The position numbers and the translations under genes were made by a program. The notes under the pieces were generated by a model. It made no database searches. It saw only the letters and a list, made by a program, of their open reading frames with translations, and was not told the DNA's origin. From Paracoccus methylovorus (GTDB lineage: Bacteria > Pseudomonadota > Alphaproteobacteria > Rhodobacterales > Rhodobacteraceae), in the NCBI RefSeq assembly GCF_016919705.1, contig NZ_CP070368.1:1-64000 (forward strand): 64,000 nt of DNA. The letters are read 5' to 3'. Positions 27,123 through 35,795 of the stretch are shown here, in pieces; within the stretch, counting starts at the first letter, position 1, and every line of letters starts with the position of its first letter.

Positions 27123-28499
27123 ATGCAAAAGCCCGTCTCAACCCAAAGACTCAACATGCCTTTTGGTCTAGTTTCTCGCCGCATCGACCCCTTCCCCGGC
27201 CAACCGGGACCCGAGCCGATCCGGCTGCGCACCCTGATCCTGCTGCGCTGGGTCGCGATTGCAGGACAATTGGCTGCCGTTGGCGCGGCGCTGCTAATCG
27301 GTGCGGACTTCCCGCTGGGCGGGGTGCTGATCGTGATTGGGCTGGCGATGGCGCTGAATCTGGCGCTGACGGGGCGTCAGGACCGGCGCATCTCGGCGCG
27401 GGTGGCGGCCTGGCAGTTGGGTTTCGATCTGGCGCAAATGGCCGTCCTGCTGGCGCTGACGGGCGGGCTTGCCAACCCTTTCGCACTGCTTTTGCTTGCG
27501 CCGGTGACCATCGCAGCCACCGCCTTGCCGCCCAAGCATCTGCTGGCGCTGGGGTTCGCCACTTTCCTGATGGTGACACTGGCGGCGGTTTTCGCCCAGC
27601 CGCTGACCTTTGGGGCGGGTGGGCTTTTTACCCTGCGTGAGCCGCTGTTGGTCGGGCATTGGTTTGCCATCGTCATCGGTGCGGTGTTCTTTTCCGGCTA
27701 TGCCCGGCTGGTTGCTGCCGAGGTCAGTGCCACTTCGGACGCGCTTTTCGCGGCCCGTCTGGCGCTGGAACGCGAACAGAAGCTGCAACATCTGGGCGGG
27801 GTGGTTGCCGCTGCCGCGCATGAGCTGGGCACTCCGCTGGCCACGATCAAGCTGGTCAGCGCCGAACTGGCCGATGAATTGGCCGAGGCTTTGCCCGAAC
27901 GCACGGACCTGGCCGAGGATGTCGCCTTGCTGCGCCAGTCCTCGGATCGTTGCCGCGATATCCTGAAATCCATGGGCAGCGCCGGGCGTGACGACCTGCT
28001 GATCCGCTCGGCCCCGCTGAACGAGGTGTTGGCTGAGGCCGCCGCCCCCCATCGTGGCCGTGGCGCCAAGATCGTGGTGCTGCCCATGCCCGAGCCGCTG
28101 ATCGTGCACCGCGATGCCGCGGTGATCCACGGGTTGCGCAACCTGATCCAGAACGCCGTCGATTTTGCCGGCAAATGCGTGACCATCGAAACGGGCGCTG
28201 ATCGTCGCGATCTGTGGGTGCGCGTGGTCGATGACGGGCCGGGCTTTCCGCCAGCACTGCTGCCCCGCATCGGCAGCCCCTTCCTGACCACGCGTCCCCG
28301 GGCCGATGACGGGCGCAGTTATGAAGGCATGGGCCTGGGTCTTTTTATTGCCAAGGCACTGCTGGAACGTTCAGGCGCGCGACTACGTTTCGGCAATGCC
28401 GCGCAGGGCGGTGCCGAGGTTGTCGTGACCTGGCCCCGTGAGATGATCGAGACCGAGGATCGCGCCGCCTTGGGTCAGAACCCCGAGATCCTGGCCTGA
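27123..28499 (+). CDS. regB: Redox sensor histidine kinase RegB/PrrB/ActS
   Basis: This 458-residue kinase has about six membrane segments. The third periplasmic loop carries GGLANPF, the GGxxNPF ubiquinone-binding heptapeptide. The H-box AHELGTPLATIKL holds His233, and DRCRDIL holds Cys277, equivalent to redox-active Cys265 of R. capsulatus RegB. N, G1 and G2 boxes (NLIQNAVDFA, DDGPGFPP, GMGLGLFIAKALLE) complete the ATPase. The start is uncertain: ATG at 27156 is equally plausible and neither has a clear ribosome site. Confidence 0.94.
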   Translation: MQKPVSTQRLNMPFGLVSRRIDPFPGQPGPEPIRLRTLILLRWVAIAGQLAAVGAALLIGADFPLGGVLIVIGLAMALNLALTGRQDRRISARVAAWQLGFDLAQMAVLLALTGGLANPFALLLLAPVTIAATALPPKHLLALGFATFLMVTLAAVFAQPLTFGAGGLFTLREPLLVGHWFAIVIGAVFFSGYARLVAAEVSATSDALFAARLALEREQKLQHLGGVVAAAAHELGTPLATIKLVSAELADELAEALPERTDLAEDVALLRQSSDRCRDILKSMGSAGRDDLLIRSAPLNEVLAEAAAPHRGRGAKIVVLPMPEPLIVHRDAAVIHGLRNLIQNAVDFAGKCVTIETGADRRDLWVRVVDDGPGFPPALLPRIGSPFLTTRPRADDGRSYEGMGLGLFIAKALLERSGARLRFGNAAQGGAEVVVTWPREMIETEDRAALGQNPEILA

Positions 28500-28574
28500 T
28501 CTTTCAACCTGTTAACCACTTCTTAAAACATCCCGCTATAGTTGTGTTTGGCGATACTGTTCAGGGTTGTTTCG

Positions 28575-30170
28575 ATGGTTGCGCATTTCCTTATCGCTTT
28601 TACGGCGGCGGCACTGGCGGTCCTGTCGGCTTTGGCCCTGGTCCAGCTGGTGGACCGGCGGGTCGTCGGCGCACGGACAGTGCGGGGATTGGAACGAGGG
28701 ATAGAGCCGATCGTGTTTCTGTTTCGCGACGGGGTGTTGGTCGATGCCACTGCTCCGGCCCGCAGCCTGCTGGCCAGCCTGCCGGGTGAGGGCGAATGGC
28801 AGCGGCTAACCTCGTGGCTGGGCATGCGCTTGCCGGAAACCGGCGCACTGCTGCCCGATCTGGGCGGCACCGCGCGGATCGAGTTGAAAGAGCCGTCGGG
28901 CGACAGTCCCCTGCGGTTGCTGGCAGAGGATTTGGGTGACGGATTGCTGCGCCTGACGCTGGCCGATCCGGCTGCCGAAAACGCCGGTGTTCTGGTCGAT
29001 TCCCTATCCCTGCGCGCCATGGAGCAAGAGTTGGAAATTCTGCGTAGCGCGATGGACCATTCGCCGATGCTGGCTTGGCGGCAGGATGAACAGGGACAGA
29101 TCACATGGGCCAATTCCGCCTATCTGAACCTTGCCGAGGCCAAGGCTCAGGGCCAGACGGTCTGGCCGCTGCCCCAGATCATCGACCTGTCGGCACGACC
29201 CGTCCAGCCAGTTTCGCCGGGCGGTGCGCGCCGGGCCCAGATCGACCATGATGGGCAAAGCCGCTGGTATGACTGCCATCTGCATGAAATCGACAAGCAG
29301 ACCGTAGCGATCGCCCTGCCCGCCGATGCGGCGGTTCGGGCCGAGCGCTCGTTGCGCGAATTCGTTCAGACACTGACCAAGACCTTTGCCGATCTGCCCA
29401 TAGGTCTGGCGATCTTTGACCGCGACCGCAACTTGCAGCTTTTCAACCCGGCGCTGATCGACCTGACCGGACTTGCCACCGGTTTCCTGACCGCACGGCC
29501 GACGCTTTACGCCTTTCTGGACCGATTGCGCGAGGCACGAATGGTGCCTGAGCCAAAGGATTACCGAAGCTGGCGCAACCAGATGAACACGCTGGAGGCA
29601 GCGGCCTCCTCGGGCCATCATGTCGAACTGTGGTCGCTGCCCGGCGGTCAGACCTATCGCGTGACCGGCCGGCCGCATCCTGACGGTGCGGTGGCTTTCC
29701 TGTTCGAGGATATTACCTCGGAAATCTCGCTGACCCGCAAGTTTCGCGCCGATCTGTCGCTGGGGGCTGAGGTGCTGGATGCGTTGGAGGACGCGGTGGC
29801 GGTCTTTGCCGCCAATGGCGACGTGCTAATCTCGAATCGCCGCTATGCCGAGCTATGGGGCATGGCGGCATCGGGCACGCTGGAAGGGCAAATTCAGATC
29901 TGGACCAAGGCCTGCGGCGCCAGCCCCGGCCTTGTTTCCTTGCGCGAGGCGCTGAACGCCGTGCTGCCCGATGAGCCTTTGCGCGGCGCGATGGCGGGAC
30001 CGGCCGGTGGGCTGTTGTCCTGGGGCTTGCGGGGACTATCCGGTGGGCGCCTGTTGCTTAGCTTTGCCGCTCCGGTACCGACCATGCCGGTTGGGCGCGA
30101 GGTGCCGCGCGTTGCGGATAATCAACGGCAGGAAGAAAGCGCGGCGATGCAACGCGCGCTGACCGGATGA
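28575..30170 (+). CDS. Membrane-anchored multi-PAS protein lacking a kinase domain
   Basis: The 531-residue protein has one N-terminal membrane helix (VAHFLIAFTAAALAVLSALALVQ). At least three PAS-like segments follow, at about 130-260 (MLAWRQDEQGQITWANSAYLNL), 275-400 (LPIGLAIFDRDRNLQLFNPAL) and 400-470 (EDAVAVFAANGDVLISNRRYAELWG). No H-box, N-box or G-box follows; the chain simply ends. Alphaproteobacterial genomes do contain such proteins, but whether this is a degenerate kinase or a full-length sensor adaptor cannot be told. It follows regB by 75 bp on the same strand. Confidence 0.75.
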   Translation: MVAHFLIAFTAAALAVLSALALVQLVDRRVVGARTVRGLERGIEPIVFLFRDGVLVDATAPARSLLASLPGEGEWQRLTSWLGMRLPETGALLPDLGGTARIELKEPSGDSPLRLLAEDLGDGLLRLTLADPAAENAGVLVDSLSLRAMEQELEILRSAMDHSPMLAWRQDEQGQITWANSAYLNLAEAKAQGQTVWPLPQIIDLSARPVQPVSPGGARRAQIDHDGQSRWYDCHLHEIDKQTVAIALPADAAVRAERSLREFVQTLTKTFADLPIGLAIFDRDRNLQLFNPALIDLTGLATGFLTARPTLYAFLDRLREARMVPEPKDYRSWRNQMNTLEAAASSGHHVELWSLPGGQTYRVTGRPHPDGAVAFLFEDITSEISLTRKFRADLSLGAEVLDALEDAVAVFAANGDVLISNRRYAELWGMAASGTLEGQIQIWTKACGASPGLVSLREALNAVLPDEPLRGAMAGPAGGLLSWGLRGLSGGRLLLSFAAPVPTMPVGREVPRVADNQRQEESAAMQRALTG

Positions 30171-30275
30171 TCGCGTGATCTTGCCCTGCCAGCCCCGGCA
30201 CGCTTTTCTGCGCAAAACCTGTGGGAAGGGAATATGGGTGAAAGTCGAATGGATGGTGTGCGAAGGGGAATGTCC

Positions 30276-30914
30276 ATGCAGGTAAGCCCTGATCTTCTGG
30301 CCGGCCGGCGCGTGCTGTTCGTCATGGCGCTGGATGCTGAATATGGACCGCAACTGCGCGCGCGTATCTCGCCCTTGATGACCGGCGTTGGCCCGGTCGA
30401 GGCGGCGGTTGAACTGACCTTCGCGTTGTCGCTGCTGGCGGGCCGGGGCGAACTGCCCGAACTGGTGGTTTCCTTGGGCTCAGCGGGATCGCGCCAGTTG
30501 CAGCAGTTGGGCGTCTATCAGGTCGCCTCGCTGGAGTATCGCGACATGGATGCCTCGGCATTGGGCTTTTCCAAAGGTGAAACGCCAATGCTGGACCTGC
30601 CGGCGCGCATCGAAATGCCGCTGCGTATTCCGGATATCGCTTCGGCCAGCCTCGCGACCGGGGCAAGCATTGTCAGCGGTGCCGGCTATGATGCGATCAG
30701 TGCCGAGATGGTCGATATGGAAAGCTTTGCGGTGCTGCGGGCCTGCCAGCGTTTCGGTATTCCGCTGATTGGGCTGCGCGGTATTTCGGACGGAGCCGAG
30801 GAACTGGCGCATCTGTCCGATTGGACGCAATATCTGCATCTGGTAGATGAGCGTCTGGCCGAGGCCGTGGACCGACTTTCGCTCGCATTGGAGTGTGGCG
30901 ATCTGGTCCTGTAG
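30276..30914 (+). CDS. Nucleoside phosphorylase family protein (MTA/SAH nucleosidase-like)
   Basis: A 212-residue protein of the PNP/UDP fold. VVSLGSAGS is the phosphate/glycine loop, MVDMESFAVLRACQRFGIPLI contains the substrate-binding Met-Glu pair, and LRGISDGAEEL holds the catalytic Asp. This pattern is that of methylthioadenosine/S-adenosylhomocysteine nucleosidases, which recycle methylation and polyamine by-products. It is shorter than typical MtnN (about 230 residues). Two further in-frame ATGs lie upstream (30234, 30270); gaagggga sits 6-7 bases before 30276. Confidence 0.75.
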   Translation: MQVSPDLLAGRRVLFVMALDAEYGPQLRARISPLMTGVGPVEAAVELTFALSLLAGRGELPELVVSLGSAGSRQLQQLGVYQVASLEYRDMDASALGFSKGETPMLDLPARIEMPLRIPDIASASLATGASIVSGAGYDAISAEMVDMESFAVLRACQRFGIPLIGLRGISDGAEELAHLSDWTQYLHLVDERLAEAVDRLSLALECGDLVL

Positions 30915-31294
30915 GAACCGGCTGATCCGCCAGAGGATCGAAGCCGCGCATTACCAAACAGGTTCCGGTGCATTCGTGATGCCGGTCCCAAAAATGAATC
31001 CGGCACGGGTTAAAGGTCGTTCTCTCCGCCCACGGTTGCGCGCGATCTAACCCCTTATCATTTTGCAGAATGTTGCATTTCTGCCCGTATCGATGATTGA
31101 GGCATTCATGCCCACGAGACCGCAATAAGCCGGCCCGGTTTTTGGGCAAGGATACTGGGGTGCCGCCACCGCAGGGACGAATTGGGAACAACTATTGCGC
31201 ACTCTCCCCGGCATTGCCCTCGATATTCAGTCGTAAAACGGACCGGCGAGCGATATGCTGCCCTTTATAAGTTCAGCACGACGTCCCTCGGCTC
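30915..31294. other. Intergenic region without recognised content
   Basis: This 380-bp region lies between two convergent genes. No open frame here looks like protein, and I see no tRNA fold, palindromic element copy or clear terminator. Base composition is less GC-rich than the flanks. Confidence 0.6.
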
Positions 31295-32920
31295 TTACTC
31301 CCCGCCGATCAGGATCTGCCCGTCGGGCCAGCGCAGCGCGGTGGTCAGGGCGATGCTGCGCTCTTCCCCTGCATCGATCTTGCCGTTCCAGACAAGCAAC
31401 CCGCGTTTGCCATCCGGATCGGTCTCATCCGGCCTGGGATCGGCAGACCAGTCGACGCGCAGGTTTTCCTGGGTCGAAACTGGGACGCGGTCGATCACCC
31501 GCAACGGCCATTCCTCGCCCGTCAGGTTGCGGATCCTCAGGATTGCGGTTTCCCTGCGTTCGGAGGATTTGGAGATCAGGCCTCGATTGCCTTCGATTTC
31601 GTCGGGAATGTGACGCTCCAGCTTGATGCCGGTCAGCGGGCCGAAACCCAGTTTCATATCGTCCCCTGCCGCGGTCAGTTCCAGAACGCCGCGCCCGACC
31701 ATGGCGCCATCGGCATAAAAGGTGGCATCGCCAGGCAGGATGACGGCCCCGGTCGAATTCACCGTGTCCGCGACCAGAAAGGCGCTGTCGTCGCGGCGAG
31801 GCACCGCCTCGGCGATGATTTCGGGTGTCAGCTCGTGCGAATCCAGTGGCAGGCGCAGCGCATCGGCGCCGTCGCGCATGTCGATCGGTGTCGGATAGTC
31901 GTAAACCACCGTTTCGCCGACCATCCCCGCCACGGCCGAGCCGGCAATGCTTGCCGGTGCCGGTGCGGCGCGTTCGACCGAGTCCATGGCGGCTTCGGCC
32001 ATCGAGTCGGTGGAACGGCTGTAAAGCTTGGCCTGCGGGTCGCCAATGCGCAGGAAGTCCGGCTGCAATTCGCTGGGCGCCGATTGATCCATCGGTCGCG
32101 CGGTGGACAGAACCAGATGCACGCCGCGCCAATCCTCGCCTGTATACTGGCGCACCAGCAGTCCGCGATCCAGACGCAGCTTACCTTCCCTGCGCTGCAA
32201 GGACAGGTCATAGACCGGCGACCAACTGGCCTGATCGGTCAGGTTGGTGATGCGAATGCGGGCCGGCTGACCCTGTCCCTGCACCGCGATCACCAGTGCG
32301 CCGCGTTCGGTTTCCGGGCCGCGCAGCGCATCGAGCCGGGCTTCGGCGCGGGCCAGGTCCTCGACCAGTTCTTCGCGCCCCACATCGGCGGTCTCGGCTT
32401 CCAGCCGGGCGCGGACTGCGGTTTGCCGCGCCTGCAGCAGTTGTTCGGCCACCGCGCTGGTCAGTGCCGCGATATCGCCAGAGCCCGTAACGTCCGAGGT
32501 CGCCAGTTTCATCAGGAATTCAATGGTGTCATCGGCGGCTTCGGCCCGGGCCTTGATCTCGGCCACGCTGGCATCGTGTTTGGCCAGAGCGGTCTGCAGG
32601 CGGCGGACCTCGTCCTGGGCCGATTGCAGTTCGGGGGATTTCGCCGGCGTTTCCGGAAGGGCGCGTTCTTGCTGGACGCCCGTCGCGCCGATCACCGCGC
32701 CCTCGGCCGTGATACGCAGGCTGGCAGGGTCGATGCCTTCGGGGATGCCGGGGATCACCAGCTCATGCGACCCGGCGGGCAGGTCCAGCGCGGCTTCGCG
32801 GGTAACGCCCGCACCCCAAGGGTAGACGGTGACGTCGGTCACGCGGGCGGTAGTCTTGATCCGGTCGGCCAGTGCGGGACCGGCAAGCAGGATGGCGGTG
32901 GAAATCAGCAGATGGCGCAT
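31295..32920 (-). CDS. Secreted DUF4139/DUF4140 domain protein
   Basis: The 541-residue protein starts with a signal peptide (LLISTAILLAGPALA) and then the DUF4140 region (TDVTVYPWGAGVTREA). A coiled-coil stretch lies at about 95-215 (many A/E/R/L residues) and the DUF4139 beta-rich domain follows to the end. Relatives were called mucoidy inhibitor A, but no biochemical role is established. A periplasmic or surface location is expected. It is followed on the same strand by nothing close; asd is upstream, separated by 93 bp with a hairpin. Confidence 0.82.
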   Translation of the reverse strand: MRHLLISTAILLAGPALADRIKTTARVTDVTVYPWGAGVTREAALDLPAGSHELVIPGIPEGIDPASLRITAEGAVIGATGVQQERALPETPAKSPELQSAQDEVRRLQTALAKHDASVAEIKARAEAADDTIEFLMKLATSDVTGSGDIAALTSAVAEQLLQARQTAVRARLEAETADVGREELVEDLARAEARLDALRGPETERGALVIAVQGQGQPARIRITNLTDQASWSPVYDLSLQRREGKLRLDRGLLVRQYTGEDWRGVHLVLSTARPMDQSAPSELQPDFLRIGDPQAKLYSRSTDSMAEAAMDSVERAAPAPASIAGSAVAGMVGETVVYDYPTPIDMRDGADALRLPLDSHELTPEIIAEAVPRRDDSAFLVADTVNSTGAVILPGDATFYADGAMVGRGVLELTAAGDDMKLGFGPLTGIKLERHIPDEIEGNRGLISKSSERRETAILRIRNLTGEEWPLRVIDRVPVSTQENLRVDWSADPRPDETDPDGKRGLLVWNGKIDAGEERSIALTTALRWPDGQILIGGE

Positions 32921-32974
32921 GGGTTCCCCTGGTCATGACCCGGCCAAGGTCCGCGAGGGGCGCCGGAAATGCAA

Positions 32975-32998
32975 GAGGGCGCCCGGTGGGACGCCCTC
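32975..32998 (-). terminator. Candidate asd terminator
   Basis: A 7-bp stem (GAGGGCG / CGCCCTC) lies 16 bases beyond the asd stop in the minus direction and is followed by only a weak T-containing stretch (CTTGCATTTCC). Confidence 0.4.
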
Positions 32999-33013
32999 AC
33001 ATATCCGTATCGG

Positions 33014-34036
33014 TCAGCCTTTCTTCAGGCAGCGATTGCCCAGCAGCTCGGCGATCTGCACCGCGTTCAGGGCCGCGCCCTTGCGCAGGTTGTCCGCGAC
33101 GATCCACAGGTTCAGCCCGTTTTCTACCGTTACGTCCTGACGGATGCGGCTGACGAAAGTGGCGAAATCGCCCACGCATTCCACGGGGGTCGAGTAGCCG
33201 CCCGGCTCGCGCTTGTCGATGACCAGAATACCCGGCGCCTCGCGCAGGATGTCGCGGGCCTCGTCCTCGTCCAGGAAATCCTCGAATTCGATGTTCACGG
33301 ATTCCGAATGACCGACAAAGACCGGAACGCGCACGCAGGTCGCAGTGACCTTGATGGCGGGATCGATGATCTTTTTCGTCTCGACCACCATCTTCCATTC
33401 TTCCTTGGTATCGCCGCTGTCCAGGAAGACGTCGATCTGCGGAATCACGTTGAAGGCGATCTGTTTCTGGAATTTCTTCGGTGCGACCTCCTGACCCGGG
33501 ACATAGACGCCCTTGGTCTGGTTCCACAATTCGTCCATGCCGTCTTTGCCGGCGCCGGAGACCGACTGATAGGTCGACACCACGACGCGCTTGATGCGGG
33601 CACGGTCGTGCAGCGGCTTCAGCGCCACCACCATCTGCGCGGTCGAGCAGTTGGGGTTCGCGATGATCATCTTGTTGCGGTAATCCTCGACCGCGTCGGG
33701 GTTCACCTCGGGCACGATCAGCGGAATCGCGGGGTCATAGCGGTAAAGCGACGAGTTATCGATCACCACGCAGCCTTGCGAGGCGGCAATGGGCGCATAT
33801 TGCTTGGTCGCGTCCGAGCCGATGGCGAACAACGCCATGTCATAGCCGGTAAAGTCGAACCCTTCGATGTCCTTGCATTTCAGGGTCTTGTCGCCATAGC
33901 TGACCTCAGTGCCAATGCTCCGGCGCGAAGCCAGAGCGACAACCTCATCAGCAGGAAACTGGCGCTCGGCCAGGATATTCAGCATTTCACGGCCCACGTT
34001 CCCCGTGGCGCCGGCGACAACGACCTTGTAGCCCAT
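33014..34036 (-). CDS. asd: Aspartate-semialdehyde dehydrogenase
   Basis: This 340-residue enzyme makes aspartate semialdehyde for lysine, threonine and methionine synthesis. The NADP motif is VAGATGNVGREM (residues 7-18), the catalytic Cys is in ANPNCSTAQMV, and SGAGKDGM plus RVPVFVGHSESV form the substrate site. A strong ribosome site (AAGGAG) precedes the ATG at 34036; a longer in-frame reading upstream is not family-like. It stands alone on the minus strand. Confidence 0.95.
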   Translation of the reverse strand: MGYKVVVAGATGNVGREMLNILAERQFPADEVVALASRRSIGTEVSYGDKTLKCKDIEGFDFTGYDMALFAIGSDATKQYAPIAASQGCVVIDNSSLYRYDPAIPLIVPEVNPDAVEDYRNKMIIANPNCSTAQMVVALKPLHDRARIKRVVVSTYQSVSGAGKDGMDELWNQTKGVYVPGQEVAPKKFQKQIAFNVIPQIDVFLDSGDTKEEWKMVVETKKIIDPAIKVTATCVRVPVFVGHSESVNIEFEDFLDEDEARDILREAPGILVIDKREPGGYSTPVECVGDFATFVSRIRQDVTVENGLNLWIVADNLRKGAALNAVQIAELLGNRCLKKG

Positions 34037-34137
34037 TGGGGTCTCCTTCAACAAAGGACGCCGCGATATAGGGTGTATTGCGGCAAAGGGAAAGCGAGAT
34101 TTCGTTAAAACGCCCGATGATCTGGCGAGATTTCGTC

Positions 34138-34752
34138 TTAATGCCGGATAATCCGTCGATCTGCCAGCATCAGTTCTTGCACCCATTCGGATTCCCCTTT
34201 GAAATCATGGGGAACCTCTTGGGCAGTTCGCCGGCCGGATAGCGACAGCGAGGCGAAGAAATCAAAGCCGAACAACTCCAGCCGCGCCATTTGCGACCGG
34301 GCGATCAGGTCGATCATCATGGCGCCGGTGGTGGGCGGGGCGCCCAATCGGGCATTGAGCGCCTGATAATCGGCCAGCGGGTGCAGATAAAAACCGGGGC
34401 TGGTGGCCGTAGACCAATCCAGCCGCTTGCGCTTGGGCGACATCCACAGGGTGCAAGAGGGAGCTATCCGGGCGCGGTCGGCCCCTGACAGCCGCACGGC
34501 CAAGGCCAGCCAGTCGGTGCGGGTGCCGTGGCTGGCCGGTTGCGGCATGGGCGCGCGGTTGATGCGGATGACCAGATCGGCTGCGTCGATCCTTGCCCCG
34601 TGGTCGGTTTCGGCCAGCGCGCGGGCATTGCCGACCAGTGCGACGCTCTTGCCGCGCAGCGCGGTCAGCAGTTCGGATTGCGGCACCGACAGGCGTTGCA
34701 GCGCGGTCTCGTTACGCAGGGTGCGGGCCAACAGAAAGCCAAGCCGGGTCAC
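34138..34752 (-). CDS. GT29-like (sialyltransferase-family) glycosyltransferase
   Basis: A 204-residue protein beginning at a GTG that overlaps the stop of the GT4 gene (GTGA). Three blocks match the sialylmotifs of family GT29: an L-like motif VALVGNARALAET-ID-ADLVIRINRAP, an S-like motif PTTGAMMIDLI-LELFGFDFF, and HDFKGE, which fits the HX4E of motif VS. CMP-sialic acid or a similar CMP-sugar would be the expected donor, but no sialic acid synthesis gene is in the window. It closes the MFS-GT4-GT29 operon, so it probably acts on the same surface glycan as the GT4 enzyme. Confidence 0.75.
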   Translation of the reverse strand: MTRLGFLLARTLRNETALQRLSVPQSELLTALRGKSVALVGNARALAETDHGARIDAADLVIRINRAPMPQPASHGTRTDWLALAVRLSGADRARIAPSCTLWMSPKRKRLDWSTATSPGFYLHPLADYQALNARLGAPPTTGAMMIDLIARSQMARLELFGFDFFASLSLSGRRTAQEVPHDFKGESEWVQELMLADRRIIRH

Positions 34753-35795
34753 GCAAGCAGCCCGCGATAGACTTGGGTGATGGCTTGGGCCTCGCCCTCG
34801 ATGGCGTGATTGGTCTGCACATGGGCGCGGGCCGCCTGCCCCGCCGCCTGCCGCCCGGCGTCGTCGTCCAGCCAGCGGGCCAGAGCCCGGGTCAGCGCAT
34901 CTACGTCCTCGCGCGGTACGAGACTGCCGGTTTCGTCCTCGCGGATCAGGGTCTCGAAGGCACCGACGCGGGCGGCCACGCTTGGCACGCCGCAGGCCGC
35001 GGCCTCCAGCGGGGTCAGGCCAAAGCCCTCCCATCGCGCGGGGGCGGCGAAAAGGTCGATGGCCTGATAGTTGCGCACCACCTGTTCCCAAGGCACCTCG
35101 CCCAGAAACCGGATGCGCCCGGACAGGCCGGCCGCGTCGATCCGGGCCTTCAGTTCGTCGGTGAAGCTCTGGTTGTCCGTCGTCACCCGACCGGTAAAGA
35201 TCAGCCGCGCGCGCGGGCGCGAGGGGAACAGCCGCAACGCCGCCTCGACCAGCAGATCGACGCCTTTCTGCGCCCGGATACGGCCAAAGCATCCGATCAC
35301 GATATCGTCGGGGGCAAAGCCCAGCTCCGTCCGCAGTGCCTCGCGGTCGGCGGCGGGGTGAAAGACGGACAAGTCCACTCCGTGCAGGATGACGGTGGCG
35401 GGGCGCTCCAGATAGCTTGCGGCCTGCGGCGAGGTGGCGATCAGCGCGTCCTGTTGCCGGATCAGCCAGCGGGTAAACCCGGTATGCCTGCGTTGCGCCG
35501 CCGAGGTGAACAACAGGCGATAGCGCCGCCGCAGCACATGCCGCAGGATCAGCCCCAGCGCCATTTCCGTGTTGCGTCGCGCATGCCAGACCCGCCAGCG
35601 GTCGCGGGGCAGGGTCGCGGCGCGGGCCAGCGGGATATGCGGCAGTTCGGGGGGCAGGCCGGGGCCGGTGGCAACGATGCCGATCATCCGCGCCTGCACG
35701 GGGATCAGCCGCACCACGGTCGCCGTCACCCCCGACAGGCGGCGTTTCAGGTTCGGGGCGACAACGTCGATCCGGTCGGCTGCAATCTCAGGCAT
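34749..35795 (-). CDS. Glycosyltransferase family 4 protein
   Basis: The 348-residue GT-B enzyme has the GT4 donor site in its C-terminal half: IGCFGRIRAQKGVDLLVEA, then PARWEGFGLTPLEAAACGVPSVA, with the conserved EGFG..LE acid motif. The N-terminal acceptor half is more variable, with MIGIVATGPGLPPELP near the start. It is probably an LPS-core or exopolysaccharide mannosyl/glycosyl transferase acting at the cytoplasmic face of the inner membrane. It overlaps the MFS gene by 8 bp and the GT29-like gene by 4 bp. Confidence 0.88.
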   Translation of the reverse strand: MPEIAADRIDVVAPNLKRRLSGVTATVVRLIPVQARMIGIVATGPGLPPELPHIPLARAATLPRDRWRVWHARRNTEMALGLILRHVLRRRYRLLFTSAAQRRHTGFTRWLIRQQDALIATSPQAASYLERPATVILHGVDLSVFHPAADREALRTELGFAPDDIVIGCFGRIRAQKGVDLLVEAALRLFPSRPRARLIFTGRVTTDNQSFTDELKARIDAAGLSGRIRFLGEVPWEQVVRNYQAIDLFAAPARWEGFGLTPLEAAACGVPSVAARVGAFETLIREDETGSLVPREDVDALTRALARWLDDDAGRQAAGQAARAHVQTNHAIEGEAQAITQVYRGLLA

